A DNA stretch of 64,000 bases from Synechococcus sp. UW140 (GCF_900474295.1 NZ_UCOB01000015.1:1-64000), one strand, 5' to 3'. Positions 16,380-26,087 are shown, counted from the first letter of the stretch. Program-made: numbers and translations. Notes: generated by a model not told the origin, from the sequence alone.

Positions 16380-16934
16380 ATGCGTCGCCTGCCTCCGATC
16401 GTCCGCGTCGCTGAAAACAGCTTGATCGCTGCAGCTGTTTCTCTGCTCATGCTGGGGTGCAGCCCTAACGCCCGTCGAGCACCGGGGGCAGCGGTCGACC
16501 GTCAGCAGCAGGATCCGGCCATCAGCGGCAACGGCAACCTCCTGGCAGTCATCGTTGAACAACGAGGCCGTCCCACCGTGGAGCTGCGTGATCTGCGCAG
16601 CGGTCAGCGACTTCCACTCCGGCACCTCAACCGCCAACAACCTCACAGCTCCCCGTCCCTGAGCTGGAACGGTCGTTACCTCGCTGTGATCACCCAACGG
16701 GGCAATCGGCGCATGGCACTGGTCGAAGACCGCGTCACCGGCAGAGCCCATCCCCTCAGGCCACCTGGCAACCGGGATCCGGTTCGGGTCAGCCTGGCAC
16801 CGGATGGGCAGAGGATGGCGATTCAAGTCGCCGACCGCGGCCGCTGGCGTGTGGAGATGCTCGACCTCAGCTCCATGCTCGAACCAGACCGACCCGGCGG
16901 CCTGCGAGTGACCACACCGCAGGAGGGCACATGA
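16380..16934 (+). CDS. TolB-like (PD40) beta-propeller lipoprotein
   Basis: 184 residues from the ATG at 16380. The signal peptide ends in a lipobox (SLLMLGC), so a lipoprotein is predicted. Three blocks repeat a TolB/PD40-like pattern (ISGNGNLLAVIVEQRGRPTV, LSWNGRYLAVITQRGNRRMA, LAPDGQRMAIQVADRGRWRV), each a predicted four-stranded blade. Three blades are too few for a closed propeller, so it may pair with the next gene product, which has the same architecture and overlaps it by 4 bp (ATGA). The function is unknown; a periplasmic scaffold is a reasonable guess. Confidence 0.7.
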   Translation: MRRLPPIVRVAENSLIAAAVSLLMLGCSPNARRAPGAAVDRQQQDPAISGNGNLLAVIVEQRGRPTVELRDLRSGQRLPLRHLNRQQPHSSPSLSWNGRYLAVITQRGNRRMALVEDRVTGRAHPLRPPGNRDPVRVSLAPDGQRMAIQVADRGRWRVEMLDLSSMLEPDRPGGLRVTTPQEGT

Positions 16935-17452
16935 TCGCCCAGTCTCGAAAGAACAACACCGGTGGCCGCAGCTGCCTGCTGCGCTGGAGCAGTGTGCTGC
17001 TCTTCACCCTGGTGGGCGGGTGCTCGAGCGAGGACATCCGTCCAATGCAAAACCTCAACAGCGCCCTCGACCGCAGCAGCGATGCCCGTCGAGACCCAAC
17101 CCTGGCCCAGGAATGGCTGGCCACCCTGTCCAGCCGGGGAGGACGGGAGCGGATCGAACTGATCAATCTTCGCAACGGCACGCCCGTTCCCGCGCCAGGA
17201 CTGAACAGAGCCGATGCACAACCTGTGAGCATCAGTCTCAGCGGAGATGGAGAGAGGCTGGCCTTGGTGCAGCAGCGCGAGGGGCGAACAGAACTCATGC
17301 TCTACCGCCGCAGCATCGGAGCCCTGCAGCGCCTGGACATCAATCCGCCAGGAGTGCCTCGTCAGGTGAGTCTCGATGGCGACGGCAGGACCCTGGCCGT
17401 TCAGATCAGCCGAAGCGGACGCTGGGATGTCGACATCATTCGGCTCCCCTGA
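16931..17452 (+). CDS. TolB-like (PD40) lipoprotein, paralogue of the preceding gene
   Basis: 173 residues. The lipobox is FTLVGGC near residue 31. Repeats such as LSGDGERLALVQQREGRTEL and LDGDGRTLAVQISRSGRWDV match the blades of the upstream protein, including the final GRW-x-V/D-x motif. The genes overlap by four bases (ATGA), showing coupling. They look like an old tandem duplication retained as a pair, possibly to form one composite propeller. It converges on the hli gene with 5 bp between stops. Confidence 0.7.
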   Translation: MIAQSRKNNTGGRSCLLRWSSVLLFTLVGGCSSEDIRPMQNLNSALDRSSDARRDPTLAQEWLATLSSRGGRERIELINLRNGTPVPAPGLNRADAQPVSISLSGDGERLALVQQREGRTELMLYRRSIGALQRLDINPPGVPRQVSLDGDGRTLAVQISRSGRWDVDIIRLP

Positions 17453-17457
17453 ACGGC

Positions 17458-17673
17458 TCAGGGAACCAGACCGGCCCAGTGCAAGAAACTGTCGTGACAG
17501 AGGGCTTCGACGAGCAGGACGGCCGCAAATCCAACCATGGCAAACCGACCGTTGACCCGCTCGGCATAGCCGCTCCAACCGAAGCCAGGTACATCCGAGG
17601 TCGTTGCACTGGTGGCCGGGACTTGAGCGGGACGGGGCTCCTGAGAAGCCGCTTCAGTGCTGCTTGTGGTCAT
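17458..17673 (-). CDS. High-light-inducible protein (Hli/HLIP, CAB-like)
   Basis: 71 residues. The chlorophyll-binding helix reads YAERVNGRFAMVGFAAVLLV, carrying the ExxNGRxAMxGF motif of one-helix CAB proteins. The N-terminal 35 residues are Ser/Thr/Pro/Ala-rich. Hli proteins bind chlorophyll and carotenoid, protect PSII assembly and quench excess energy. It is read just downstream of the ABC exporter gene on the same strand with 9 bp between, so co-transcription is possible although hli genes usually have their own promoter. Confidence 0.93.
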   Translation of the reverse strand: MTTSSTEAASQEPRPAQVPATSATTSDVPGFGWSGYAERVNGRFAMVGFAAVLLVEALCHDSFLHWAGLVP

Positions 17674-17682
17674 GCATCCAGC

Positions 17683-19974
17683 TCAGGAATGTTCAAAGTC
17701 ATAGCTGGCGGCGGGGATCAACTGCCAGCCACCGTCGCCATTGAGTGCCAGCACTTGATCATGGAACGATGTGAGCGTGGGCCGATGCCCCACACTCACC
17801 ACCGCCATCTCCCGCTCCACCAACAAGGCATATAGATGGCGTTCGGTGCTCACATCCAAAGCACTGGTGGCTTCATCAAGCACCACCACCTTGGGCGCAT
17901 TCAAGAGCAACCGAGCGAAAGCGAGACGCTGCTGCTCCCCAAGCGACAGCAGCCGTGGCCAGTCCTGCTTGACGTCAAAGGAGGGATAACGATCCAGCAC
18001 AGACTGGAGCTGCACCTCCTTCAGCACGGCTCGAAGGTGGTCGTCGCTGAAGCGATCACAATCGAGCGGATAGCAAAGTTGCTCCCGAAGAGAACCCAGG
18101 GTCATGTATGGGCGCTGAGGGATGAAAAGCAACTCACCGCTGGGAGGAGTCGACACCTGCCCCGTCGGAGAGGCCCAAAGACCACTGATCACTCGCAGCA
18201 GCGACGTTTTGCCGCAACCGGACGGGCCAACAACCAACAACCTCTGACTGGCAGCAATGCTGAGGTTGAGATCCTTGGTCAGAAGTCGGTCCGAAAAAGG
18301 TGTCTTCACAGATGCACCTTTGAGAACAATCGAATTAGCAGGCTTCACATCCGAGAAGAAATCTGCATACTCCTCACGATCAACATGGGAGATGTTCGAT
18401 TGAAAACCCTCAAGTCGACCAACCGAGGCAGAGAACCGAGCCAAAGACTCAATATTGTAGATAATAAAAAATAGAGAGTTTTCAACCAAATTATAGGCAA
18501 CATTCGCTTGAGCAAAGCTGCCATAATCCATCTCTCCCGCCAAAATCGGGGAGATCAGGATTAGATAAGGTATAAAATTGCTTCCGTAGATTCCCGAGCG
18601 CTGTACCATCTTCAAAATAGCCTGCCAAATAATCAAGAGGTTGTAGTTCTTGATCACAGATCCAAGCCGCCCCCCCACCTCGCGAGACTCTTCGGGTTCA
18701 CCGGAATAGAACGCGATTGACTCAGCATTATTCCGAATATGGACAAGGCCATAACGGAAGTCGGCCTCGTAACGCAACTGATTCGTATTAATAGAAACCA
18801 GCTTCCGACCCGCAAAAACCATCAAAGCCGAGATGGAGCCGGCATACAGAAGCAAGGCAAATGTGAGCTCGCCACTAATGCTCCACAAAATTGCGATGTT
18901 CAAAGAGAACATCAAAATCGAATCAAAAATATCCAGAGTAAATCGCAGCGCCTCAATCGTGAAATCCTTGGTGTCATCAGCAATACGCTGATCAGGGTTA
19001 TCAACGTCACCACCCGCCCCTTCATTTGGATTGAGCACGTAATAAGCCCGATCCTTGAGATAATCAGAGATCAAGCTCTTCGTTAACCAGTTCCTCCACA
19101 CCAAGCTTAGTTTTGCCGTGAGGTAGTACTGCAGCGTGCGGATTGGCAACGCCGCCATAAAACAAAGGCCATAGACCCAGAGGTTGCGATAACTCGACTC
19201 TGGGTTGCGAGCAATCAGCGCATTCGTCAGATCTCTTGCAATAAATGTGATTCCCGCATTAATGCCGTTCACCGACAACAACATCAGGATGATCACACCC
19301 AGCAATAACCAGGGGAACCAACGCCTCTGCCGTAAGCGACTGCGATGAGTGAGAAAACAGCCAAGTCCGAAGACGAACAAAGCAACAATGAACTGGCCCC
19401 AGCAGATCAACCCAAAACCAAGGCCTGAAAGCCAAGGCGTCACCGCAGCAATCGATGATGTCCAAACAATCGTGAGGGGAGTCGAGAGCCAACTCAGCGA
19501 CTGCATGGTTTCCGGTGCGGCCACCAAGCCGAAGAGCGCAAGCGCTGCCGAAAGCGCAAACAGAACTGTTCCTGCTGCGCTCAACAGCAACGTGGGAACG
19601 TACAACCAGGTCTTAATCGGAAAACGCCTGCAGACGCGATCCTGGGAGATCAAGAAAATGACCAGGCTGAAGGGATAAACCCCAAGCAGAAGCTGCCCCC
19701 AGGAGACGATCTCAATGATCGGGCGCGACCAAACAGTGCCAATGGCGGCCTGCACACCCCCCAAATATTCAGTGGTGAGCTTGGGCCAGACCGCCCCCAC
19801 CAGGGCCATCACGCCTGACAGCAGGCCCAGCACTGTTCCAGCTACACAGAACAGCAAAGCCAACAACAGCAAGGCAAACAGCCAGCCGTTGCTGTCGGTG
19901 TAGGGAAGAAAATAAGGCTGCGACAACCGGCGCAGCCGCGTCAGCTGGGCACGGAACGACTGCAGGGACGCCAT
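17683..19974 (-). CDS. ABC transporter, fused membrane and ATPase domains (SbmA/BacA-like)
   Basis: 763 residues from Met 19974 (MASLQSFRAQLTRLRRLSQP); a Met four codons upstream is the alternative. The N-terminal ~350 residues are hydrophobic with an extra helical bundle before the core, then the ABC_membrane_2-type domain (DNPDQRIADDTKDFTIEAL is its conserved loop). The ATPase has Walker A GPSGCGKTS near residue 583, signature LSLGEQQRLAFARLLL and Walker B KVVVLDEATSALD. Relatives (BacA, YddA) move vitamin B12, fatty acids or peptides. The middle of the gene (~18.3-19.2 kb) is noticeably more AT-rich than its ends. Confidence 0.85.
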   Translation of the reverse strand: MASLQSFRAQLTRLRRLSQPYFLPYTDSNGWLFALLLLALLFCVAGTVLGLLSGVMALVGAVWPKLTTEYLGGVQAAIGTVWSRPIIEIVSWGQLLLGVYPFSLVIFLISQDRVCRRFPIKTWLYVPTLLLSAAGTVLFALSAALALFGLVAAPETMQSLSWLSTPLTIVWTSSIAAVTPWLSGLGFGLICWGQFIVALFVFGLGCFLTHRSRLRQRRWFPWLLLGVIILMLLSVNGINAGITFIARDLTNALIARNPESSYRNLWVYGLCFMAALPIRTLQYYLTAKLSLVWRNWLTKSLISDYLKDRAYYVLNPNEGAGGDVDNPDQRIADDTKDFTIEALRFTLDIFDSILMFSLNIAILWSISGELTFALLLYAGSISALMVFAGRKLVSINTNQLRYEADFRYGLVHIRNNAESIAFYSGEPEESREVGGRLGSVIKNYNLLIIWQAILKMVQRSGIYGSNFIPYLILISPILAGEMDYGSFAQANVAYNLVENSLFFIIYNIESLARFSASVGRLEGFQSNISHVDREEYADFFSDVKPANSIVLKGASVKTPFSDRLLTKDLNLSIAASQRLLVVGPSGCGKTSLLRVISGLWASPTGQVSTPPSGELLFIPQRPYMTLGSLREQLCYPLDCDRFSDDHLRAVLKEVQLQSVLDRYPSFDVKQDWPRLLSLGEQQRLAFARLLLNAPKVVVLDEATSALDVSTERHLYALLVEREMAVVSVGHRPTLTSFHDQVLALNGDGGWQLIPAASYDFEHS

Positions 19975-20025
19975 GAATACACACACCTGGGCCCATTGTG
20001 GCGACTGGTCGCAACAGGTGTCTGA

Positions 20026-20409
<384 letters not shown>

Positions 20410-20436
20410 TCAATCCGATGCACCATCTGAAATGCA

Positions 20437-21975
20437 ATGCTGGCACGCTGCCAAAGCGCCTCCCTGCTCGGACTGGAGGCCTGCCCTGTCACCGTTGAAG
20501 TGGATCTGGCACCAGGCCTTCCCGGCCTGCAACTGGTGGGCCTACCGGATGCCGCCATCCAGGAATCGAGGGAGAGAGTCCGAGCAGCTCTGCGCAACAG
20601 CGGCTTTCGTGGCCCTCTGGTGAGGGTGATCGTCAATCTTGCACCAGCCGATTTACGCAAGGAAGGTCCCGCCTTCGACCTACCAATTGCCCTCGCCCTG
20701 TTGGCAGCCAGTGGCCAACTGGATGCGCCACTGCTCAAAGGCCTGTGGTGTGCCGGTGAACTCGGACTCGACGGCAGCCTGCGCCCCTGTCGCGGCATTC
20801 TTGCGGTGGCCTGCCTTGCTGCAAGCAGCGGAGCCTCAGCCCTGATCGTGCCAGAAGCCAATGCCAGCGAAGCCTTACTCGTTCCAGGACTGAAGGTGAT
20901 CGCAGCAAGCTCGCTGCAGGAACTGGTGATGCTGCTGCGCCAGAAACCAGAACAGCGGTCCTGCAGGGTGTACAGCCAAACGGAGCAGCAACCTCCAGCC
21001 AAGGCAACGGAGGCACCAGCCGCCATCATTGGCCAGTCGCTAGCGCAAACCGCCCTGGCCGTGACGGCCGCTGGAGGCCACCATTTGTTGATGGTGGGAC
21101 CACCAGGCTGCGGCAAAACCCTCCTGGCCCGCTTCCTGCCCCAACTGTTGCCACCACTGACACGGCAGGAAGCACTGGAGATCAGTCGCGTGCAATCGAT
21201 TGCCGGTGTGCTGGTTCCAGGAGATGGCCTGGCAAAGCAGCGACCCTTCCGTGCACCCCATCACAATTGCTCGAGTGCTGCGCTGCTCGGTGGCGGCGCC
21301 ATCCCCAGACCCGGTGAGCTCAGCCTGGCCCATGGCGGCGTGCTCTTCCTGGATGAGCTCGCTGAGTTCCCCCGACGGGTGCTTGATCAACTGCGCCAAC
21401 CTCTGGAAGAAGGGGTGCTGTGGCTCAGCCGGTCGCGGCTCAAATGCGCCTTCCCTTGCCAAATCACCCTGGTTGCAGCGACCAATCCCTGCCCATGCGG
21501 CTGGTACGGCGATCCTGATCACCCCTGCCGCTGCACACCATTGCAACGGCAGCGTTACTGGTCTCGACTCTCAGGTCCTCTAATCGATCGTCTTGATCTG
21601 CAGCTGCGGCTGGAACGTCTCACGAGCAGCGAAATTCGCGCCAGCCTGACCCCAACAACCGCCTCAGCCAAGGCAGTCTCAACGCCCACACCGGAGCAAA
21701 TCATCAGCGCAAGGCAACGAATGAAGGCTCGCAACCCGGATGGATGCCTCAATGCTGCACTGAGCGGCCCACAGCTCGGTGACCACGGAGGCCTCTGTGA
21801 CGGGGTACTCGAACAATGGGAACGAGCGGTGCATCAACGCAAACTGAGCGCCCGCAGCGGATTGAGGGTGCTTCGGGTGGCGCGCACCCTTGCAGATCTT
21901 CGCGATCAGGCCAAGATCAGCGGCCGCGACCTCGCCGCGGCCCTCTGCTTTCGCAGCTTTGATACAGGCAACTGA
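20437..21975 (+). CDS. comM: YifB/ComM family Mg-chelatase-like AAA+ ATPase
   Basis: 512 residues. The N-terminal Lon-like fold carries VEVDLAPGLPGLQLVGLPDA and RVRAALRNSGF. The AAA+ core has Walker A GPPGCGKTLLARFLP, Walker B VLFLDELAEFPR and the Mg-chelatase-type sensor region; the zinc-like cysteine set NPCPCGWYGDPDHPCRC is present. The C-terminal domain ends with LADLRDQAKISGRDLAAAL. ComM is a hexameric branch-migration helicase for recombination during natural transformation. It stands alone, divergent from the HIT gene. Symbol assigned by family, not by local context. Confidence 0.93.
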   Translation: MLARCQSASLLGLEACPVTVEVDLAPGLPGLQLVGLPDAAIQESRERVRAALRNSGFRGPLVRVIVNLAPADLRKEGPAFDLPIALALLAASGQLDAPLLKGLWCAGELGLDGSLRPCRGILAVACLAASSGASALIVPEANASEALLVPGLKVIAASSLQELVMLLRQKPEQRSCRVYSQTEQQPPAKATEAPAAIIGQSLAQTALAVTAAGGHHLLMVGPPGCGKTLLARFLPQLLPPLTRQEALEISRVQSIAGVLVPGDGLAKQRPFRAPHHNCSSAALLGGGAIPRPGELSLAHGGVLFLDELAEFPRRVLDQLRQPLEEGVLWLSRSRLKCAFPCQITLVAATNPCPCGWYGDPDHPCRCTPLQRQRYWSRLSGPLIDRLDLQLRLERLTSSEIRASLTPTTASAKAVSTPTPEQIISARQRMKARNPDGCLNAALSGPQLGDHGGLCDGVLEQWERAVHQRKLSARSGLRVLRVARTLADLRDQAKISGRDLAAALCFRSFDTGN

Positions 21976-22024
21976 TCTGAACACATCAGTTGCCCTTGCG
22001 TGGCGACGCCTTGAGCCAATCCCG

Positions 22025-22168
22025 CTACTTGGACTTCACGGGGGAATCGCGGAAAGGCTGCTCACCAATCGGGGGCGGCAGATGCATTTTCTCCTCACGC
22101 GGATTGCCGATGGCATGGGAGAGGGTTTCCCCGAACCACTGGCGAATGCTTCTGGGCTTCAGATCCAT
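22025..22168 (-). CDS. Small conserved-looking protein, 47 residues
   Basis: MDLKPRSIRQWFGETLSHAI followed by a proline-rich, charged end (PPPIGEQPFRDSPVKSK). The ATG at 22168 is preceded by AGGAG with a seven-base spacer, a good ribosome binding site, which is the main support. No membrane helix or known motif. It lies 96 bp downstream of rpsU on the same strand and converges with comM. It is easily missed because of its size. Confidence 0.6.
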   Translation of the reverse strand: MDLKPRSIRQWFGETLSHAIGNPREEKMHLPPPIGEQPFRDSPVKSK

Positions 22169-22264
22169 GGACTGCTCCTGGCGTCTCATCCCAGTCTGGG
22201 AATAGGACCGTCAGGAGCCAACAGGTGGAACTACCCGTTTTTTAAACCGACTGGACAAGCGCAC

Positions 22265-22435
22265 TCAACGACGACGACGACGCTGCTGTGCTTTGCGCTT
22301 GTACTTCTCGATCGGAGTCTCGTGGTGACGCAGACGCTTGAGGTCGGCAAAGATTCCGGCCTTGGAGACCTGACGCTTGAAGCGACGCAACGCTGATTCG
22401 ATGCCTTCGTTTTCTCCGACCGTGACCTGAGTCAT
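22265..22435 (-). CDS. rpsU: 30S ribosomal protein S21
   Basis: 56 residues: [20 protein letters not shown], then [15 protein letters not shown] and a terminal run of five Arg. This is a complete bacterial S21, which sits near the 3' end of 16S rRNA and helps initiation. The start is the ATG at 22435. Downstream on the same strand lies the 47-residue gene. A longer overlapping frame exists in another phase but is not coding. Confidence 0.97.
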   Translation of the reverse strand: MTQVTVGENEGIESALRRFKRQVSKAGIFADLKRLRHHETPIEKYKRKAQQRRRRR

Positions 22436-22482
22436 GCAACAAGCGTGTTTTCCAGCCCGTCAATGTAGCAACCTGACCTCAT

Positions 22483-23151
22483 TCAGGATTCTGGAGCAGC
22501 CGGAGTCAGTTCCGGAGCAACAGGAGCATCAGCCGGCAGCGTGCCGTCTCCAACTGGGTTGCCCTCCAACTGCACGGGTTCCGTCTCGTTGCCAGGCCAG
22601 ACCTCCCGGAAGACATAGAGGTGACCCAAGGAACGGGTGCCGTATTGACGGCGCATCAACAGCCAGCCAGGCTCGAGCTGCAACTGCAGAAAACCGCCGC
22701 CGGCACCACCGGCCTTGGCCACCACCATCGTGGGCTGAGACGGATCGCGAGTTGGCACCGCCAGCAGCTCAACGTCCTGATTGGACTTCACCACAGAGAG
22801 GCGATAACGGGTACCGAAATCATCCCCACCGATTCGCAAGGAATAGCCGTTGCCATCGATATAGCGGTTGCAGACCCCGGTGAAATCAAAGGTGGCGAGC
22901 AACGGATCCACCACGGCCGGCTCACTGCCGGACACAGCAAAACAAGGTCGCTTGTTGGTGCGTTGCTCGTAGATATTGAGCTGAGACGATTCTCCCTTGC
23001 CGATCGGGGCCGCAACAAGGATGAAATTCGCCTGCTCCACTGGCGTCGCTGAAAACAGCGACCCCTGTGAAGATGCTGGGTTCCCCAGCCCCGTGAGCAT
23101 CGTGGCCCCAGCCACAGCAAAGGCCAGGGTTGTGGGGAAGGAGCGAACCAT
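22483..23151 (-). CDS. DUF3747-type secreted protein
   Basis: 222 residues. The signal peptide (MVRSFPTTLAFAVAGATMLT) is cleaved around residues 25-30. The mature part has ATPVEQANFILVAAPIG, TFDFTGVCNRYIDGNGYSLR and IGGDDFGTRYRLSV, the conserved blocks of the cyanobacterial DUF3747 family, plus a paired Cys (PCF/GVC). The last 40 residues are Pro/Ala/Glu-rich. The family is cyanobacterial, presumably periplasmic, and has no known function. It is upstream of rpsU with 47 bp between. Confidence 0.8.
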   Translation of the reverse strand: MVRSFPTTLAFAVAGATMLTGLGNPASSQGSLFSATPVEQANFILVAAPIGKGESSQLNIYEQRTNKRPCFAVSGSEPAVVDPLLATFDFTGVCNRYIDGNGYSLRIGGDDFGTRYRLSVVKSNQDVELLAVPTRDPSQPTMVVAKAGGAGGGFLQLQLEPGWLLMRRQYGTRSLGHLYVFREVWPGNETEPVQLEGNPVGDGTLPADAPVAPELTPAAPES

Positions 23152-23209
23152 CGGGAGTGATGTTGGTTGGGCGGATCGTATAAGTCGCGGCGCTGCCAGT
23201 CAGGGGGGC

Positions 23210-23407
23210 TCAGGCCGGTTTGTTGAGCCGAATCGCGACAAGAAGTGACCCGACGGTGCCGGGCGCAGTCAAGCCAAGGATCCAACGTGTGGGGGTGAGC
23301 CCTAGCTCAGGATCTCCATACGCCAGCTCAAACACCGAGCCTGTGGCAGCGATACCGAGCACGCAGGCGAGGGCCAAGAACAATCCGGCCAAAGGTTTCA
23401 TCGGCAT
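23210..23407 (-). CDS. Small membrane protein, unknown function
   Basis: 65 residues (63 from the second Met at 23401). Two hydrophobic segments: LAGLFLALACVLGIAATGSV and LGLTAPGTVGSLLVAIRL, with YGDPELGLTPTRW between. The first could be a signal anchor. It sits between def and the DUF3747 gene, all on the minus strand, 21 bp after def. I do not recognise the family. Confidence 0.55.
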   Translation of the reverse strand: MPMKPLAGLFLALACVLGIAATGSVFELAYGDPELGLTPTRWILGLTAPGTVGSLLVAIRLNKPA

Positions 23408-23428
23408 GGGTAGAGAAACAAAAGTTGG

Positions 23429-24034
23429 TCAGATAAGAGAACGCACATCAGCAGCTTCAAAGCCGTGATCCTGAAGTTCCTTGGTCAGGCCGCCTGCATC
23501 GGTGACGCGATCGACAAACAACACACCCTTGAGATGATCCATTTCATGCTGGATGCAACGGGCCATCAGGCCATCCGCTTTCATGCTCCGCGGGCGACCC
23601 ATCTCATCGCGAAAACTCAACTGAATCGCCGACGGACGAACCACGTCGAGATAGACCCCGGGAATACTGAGGCAACCTTCTTCGTAGGTATCGAGCGATG
23701 CACTGGATGCTGTGATCTCAGGATTGATCAACACCAGCGGCGGCGAGGTGGCATTCTCGAGATCAAGATCGATCACCAGCAACTGCTTGTGCACGCCCAC
23801 CTGCGGAGCGGCCAGACCAATGCCCTTAGCGGTGTACATGCTGCGAAGCATGTCGCGCGCCAACTCACGCACAGATTCGTCGACCTTGCTAATCCGACGC
23901 GCATCCTTGCGTAAGACCTCATCCCCGAGCTTGTGGATCTCAAGCGGAGAGACCTCAAGCGCTTCCTTGGCCACGGTCACGGAGGAGCTGCTCCGTTCAG
24001 CTGACCGTGCCAATTGAGCGAAGCTGCGGGCCAA
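23429..24034 (-). CDS. def: Peptide deformylase
   Basis: 201 residues. All three metal-site motifs are present: GIGLAAPQVG, EGCLSIPG and QHEMDHLKG, giving the Cys and two His ligands and the catalytic Glu. The enzyme removes the formyl group from nascent N-terminal methionine. A ~25-residue polar N-terminal extension precedes the core (LEVSPLEIHKLGDEVLR). It is divergent from the S9 peptidase gene. Confidence 0.97.
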   Translation of the reverse strand: MARSFAQLARSAERSSSSVTVAKEALEVSPLEIHKLGDEVLRKDARRISKVDESVRELARDMLRSMYTAKGIGLAAPQVGVHKQLLVIDLDLENATSPPLVLINPEITASSASLDTYEEGCLSIPGVYLDVVRPSAIQLSFRDEMGRPRSMKADGLMARCIQHEMDHLKGVLFVDRVTDAGGLTKELQDHGFEAADVRSLI

Positions 24035-24077
24035 GATCCTCTTCTCGCGATTGGATAGTGTCCGGCCACTTTAGGCA

Positions 24078-26087
24078 GTGCTGGCCGATACCAGCCCTGG
24101 CAGCCGCCACCCTCACCGTCCAGCCTCACCGTCCGTCCTCCCCAACGCTGTGTCCAACGCTTCTGGTCCTAAGCCGGCCATACCCCTCGCAGCCGACGTG
24201 GCGCTCGGCCGCAGTCCGGTGCTGCGCGATCCACAGTTGGTTGGGGACTGGGTGCTCTGGCTGGAGCAACGCCCCCAGGAAAAGGGACGCACCACCGCCC
24301 TCATCCGTCCCTGGAAGGCAGAAGATCAGCAGCCCCAGGAGCTGACACCTGCTCCTTGCGACCTGCGAAGCCGCGTCCACGACTACGGCGGCGGCACCCT
24401 TGCAAGCCATGCCGAAGGGGACCTGTTGCTTTTGGTTTGGGTCGATGACACGGATGGCTGTTTATGGAGCCAGAGCTGGCAGGGCCTGCGCCAAAACAGG
24501 AACCCGCTAAACAGCCTGAAGCCGATCGCACCACCACGACGCCTCACCCAACCGGGATCCCCATTGGCCGACGGCATCATCGACCACCATCGCCGGCGAT
24601 GGCTGGGGGTAATGGAAGCCGAGGGTCGTGACTGGCTGGTGTGCGTGGATCTTGAACGCGCCGATCAGACCCCCGCGGTGCTGCATCAACCGCAGGACTT
24701 TGCCGGCTACATGGCTCTGAGTGCCGATGGTGATCGGCTTGCCTGGGTGGAATGGACGCAGCCGGCGATGCCATGGGATTGCAGCACGCTGTGGTGCTCC
24801 TGCATTAATCGAGAGGGGATGCCCCAGCACCCCTTCCAGCTAGCCGGCGACACCACGGAGTCCGGCGATCGGGTCTCCGTCTTCCAACCTCAGTGGCTGA
24901 ACGATGGACGCCTGCTGGTGGCGGAGGACCGCAGCGGCTGGTGGAATCTGATCCATTGTCGTCCGGAGGCTTGGTCATCAGCCCCGCATTGGCAAAGACC
25001 ATGGCCCATGCAGGCGGAAACGGCCATGCCCCAGTGGATCTATGGGATGAGCACCACCGCCTGGGATGGAGAGCAGGTGGTGGCGGCGATCTGCGATCAG
25101 GGGCGCTGGAAACTGAACTGTTTGACCAATGACGGGACGATCCAAGCCATTGAGCAACCGTTCGATGACCTGGCAGGGCTGCGGGCAGCAAACGGACGAG
25201 CCGTTGCTATCGCCAGCAATGGCAACACAGGCATGGGCCTGCTGGAGCTAGATCTCACCAACGGAGAGTGGCGCCACACACCCGCCAGCCCGGCCGTGCT
25301 GCCCCCCGAGCAGATCAGTCGTGCGGAAGCGATCTGGTTTAACGGCGCCAATGGTGAGCGAACCCATGCCTGGTACTACCCCCCAACCGGGGCACACCCC
25401 GGACCGGCCCCCCTGCTTGTGAAGGGTCACAGCGGACCCACCGCAATGGCCAGAACTGGCCTCAACCTTGCGATCCAGTTCTGGACCTCACGCGGCTGGG
25501 GCGTGGTGGATGTGAACTATGGAGGGTCCACGGGTTTTGGCAGGGCTTACCGCGATCGACTGCAACAGGGATGGGGCGTTGTGGACGTTGAAGACTGCGC
25601 CGCGGCCGCCCAAGCCCTGGTAACCAACGGCCGAGCCCATCCGGATCAGATCGCCATGGAGGGAGGCAGTGCCGGCGGCTTCACCACACTGGCCTGCCTC
25701 TGCTTCACGGATGTCTTCCGTGCCGGGGCCTGCCGGTATGCCGTCAGCGACCTCACCGCAATGGCCACTGACACACACCGCTTCGAGGCGCGCTATCTCG
25801 ATGGCCTGGTCGGTGACTGGCCAGCAGAGCGGGAACGCTATGAAGCCCGTTCCCCCCTTCACCATGCCGACAAAATTCGCTGTCCCGTGATCTTCTTCCA
25901 AGGACTCAAGGACAAGGTCGTTCCAGCGGAGCAGACCGAGCGGATGGCCTCAGCCCTGCAAGCAAACGGCATTCCCGTGGAGGTGATCACCTTCCCCGAG
26001 GAGGGCCATGGCTTCCGAGACAGTGCTGTGCAAGTTGCTGTACTCGAGGCCACCGAGGCCTTCTTCCGCCGTCACCTGGACGTCTGA
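24078..26087 (+). CDS. S9 family (prolyl oligopeptidase-type) serine peptidase
   Basis: 669 residues from GTG 24078; a GTG at 24150 giving VSNASGPKPAIPLAADVALG is equally plausible because the first 24 residues look unconserved. An N-terminal beta-propeller (blades such as YMALSADGDRLAWVEW) precedes an alpha/beta-hydrolase domain with the nucleophile elbow GGSAGGFTT near residue 530, then DKVVPAEQ and EEGHGF supplying the Asp and His. The class cleaves short peptides or acylated amino acids, probably in the cytoplasm since no signal is seen. Its 3' end overlaps the convergent aldolase gene by 16 bp. Confidence 0.9.
   Translation: MLADTSPGSRHPHRPASPSVLPNAVSNASGPKPAIPLAADVALGRSPVLRDPQLVGDWVLWLEQRPQEKGRTTALIRPWKAEDQQPQELTPAPCDLRSRVHDYGGGTLASHAEGDLLLLVWVDDTDGCLWSQSWQGLRQNRNPLNSLKPIAPPRRLTQPGSPLADGIIDHHRRRWLGVMEAEGRDWLVCVDLERADQTPAVLHQPQDFAGYMALSADGDRLAWVEWTQPAMPWDCSTLWCSCINREGMPQHPFQLAGDTTESGDRVSVFQPQWLNDGRLLVAEDRSGWWNLIHCRPEAWSSAPHWQRPWPMQAETAMPQWIYGMSTTAWDGEQVVAAICDQGRWKLNCLTNDGTIQAIEQPFDDLAGLRAANGRAVAIASNGNTGMGLLELDLTNGEWRHTPASPAVLPPEQISRAEAIWFNGANGERTHAWYYPPTGAHPGPAPLLVKGHSGPTAMARTGLNLAIQFWTSRGWGVVDVNYGGSTGFGRAYRDRLQQGWGVVDVEDCAAAAQALVTNGRAHPDQIAMEGGSAGGFTTLACLCFTDVFRAGACRYAVSDLTAMATDTHRFEARYLDGLVGDWPAERERYEARSPLHHADKIRCPVIFFQGLKDKVVPAEQTERMASALQANGIPVEVITFPEEGHGFRDSAVQVAVLEATEAFFRRHLDV

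Noticed and set aside
16823-17578. 251-codon minus-strand frame across the TolB-like genes
   Set aside because: Antisense to two lipoprotein genes with clear signal peptides and repeats; no family pattern.
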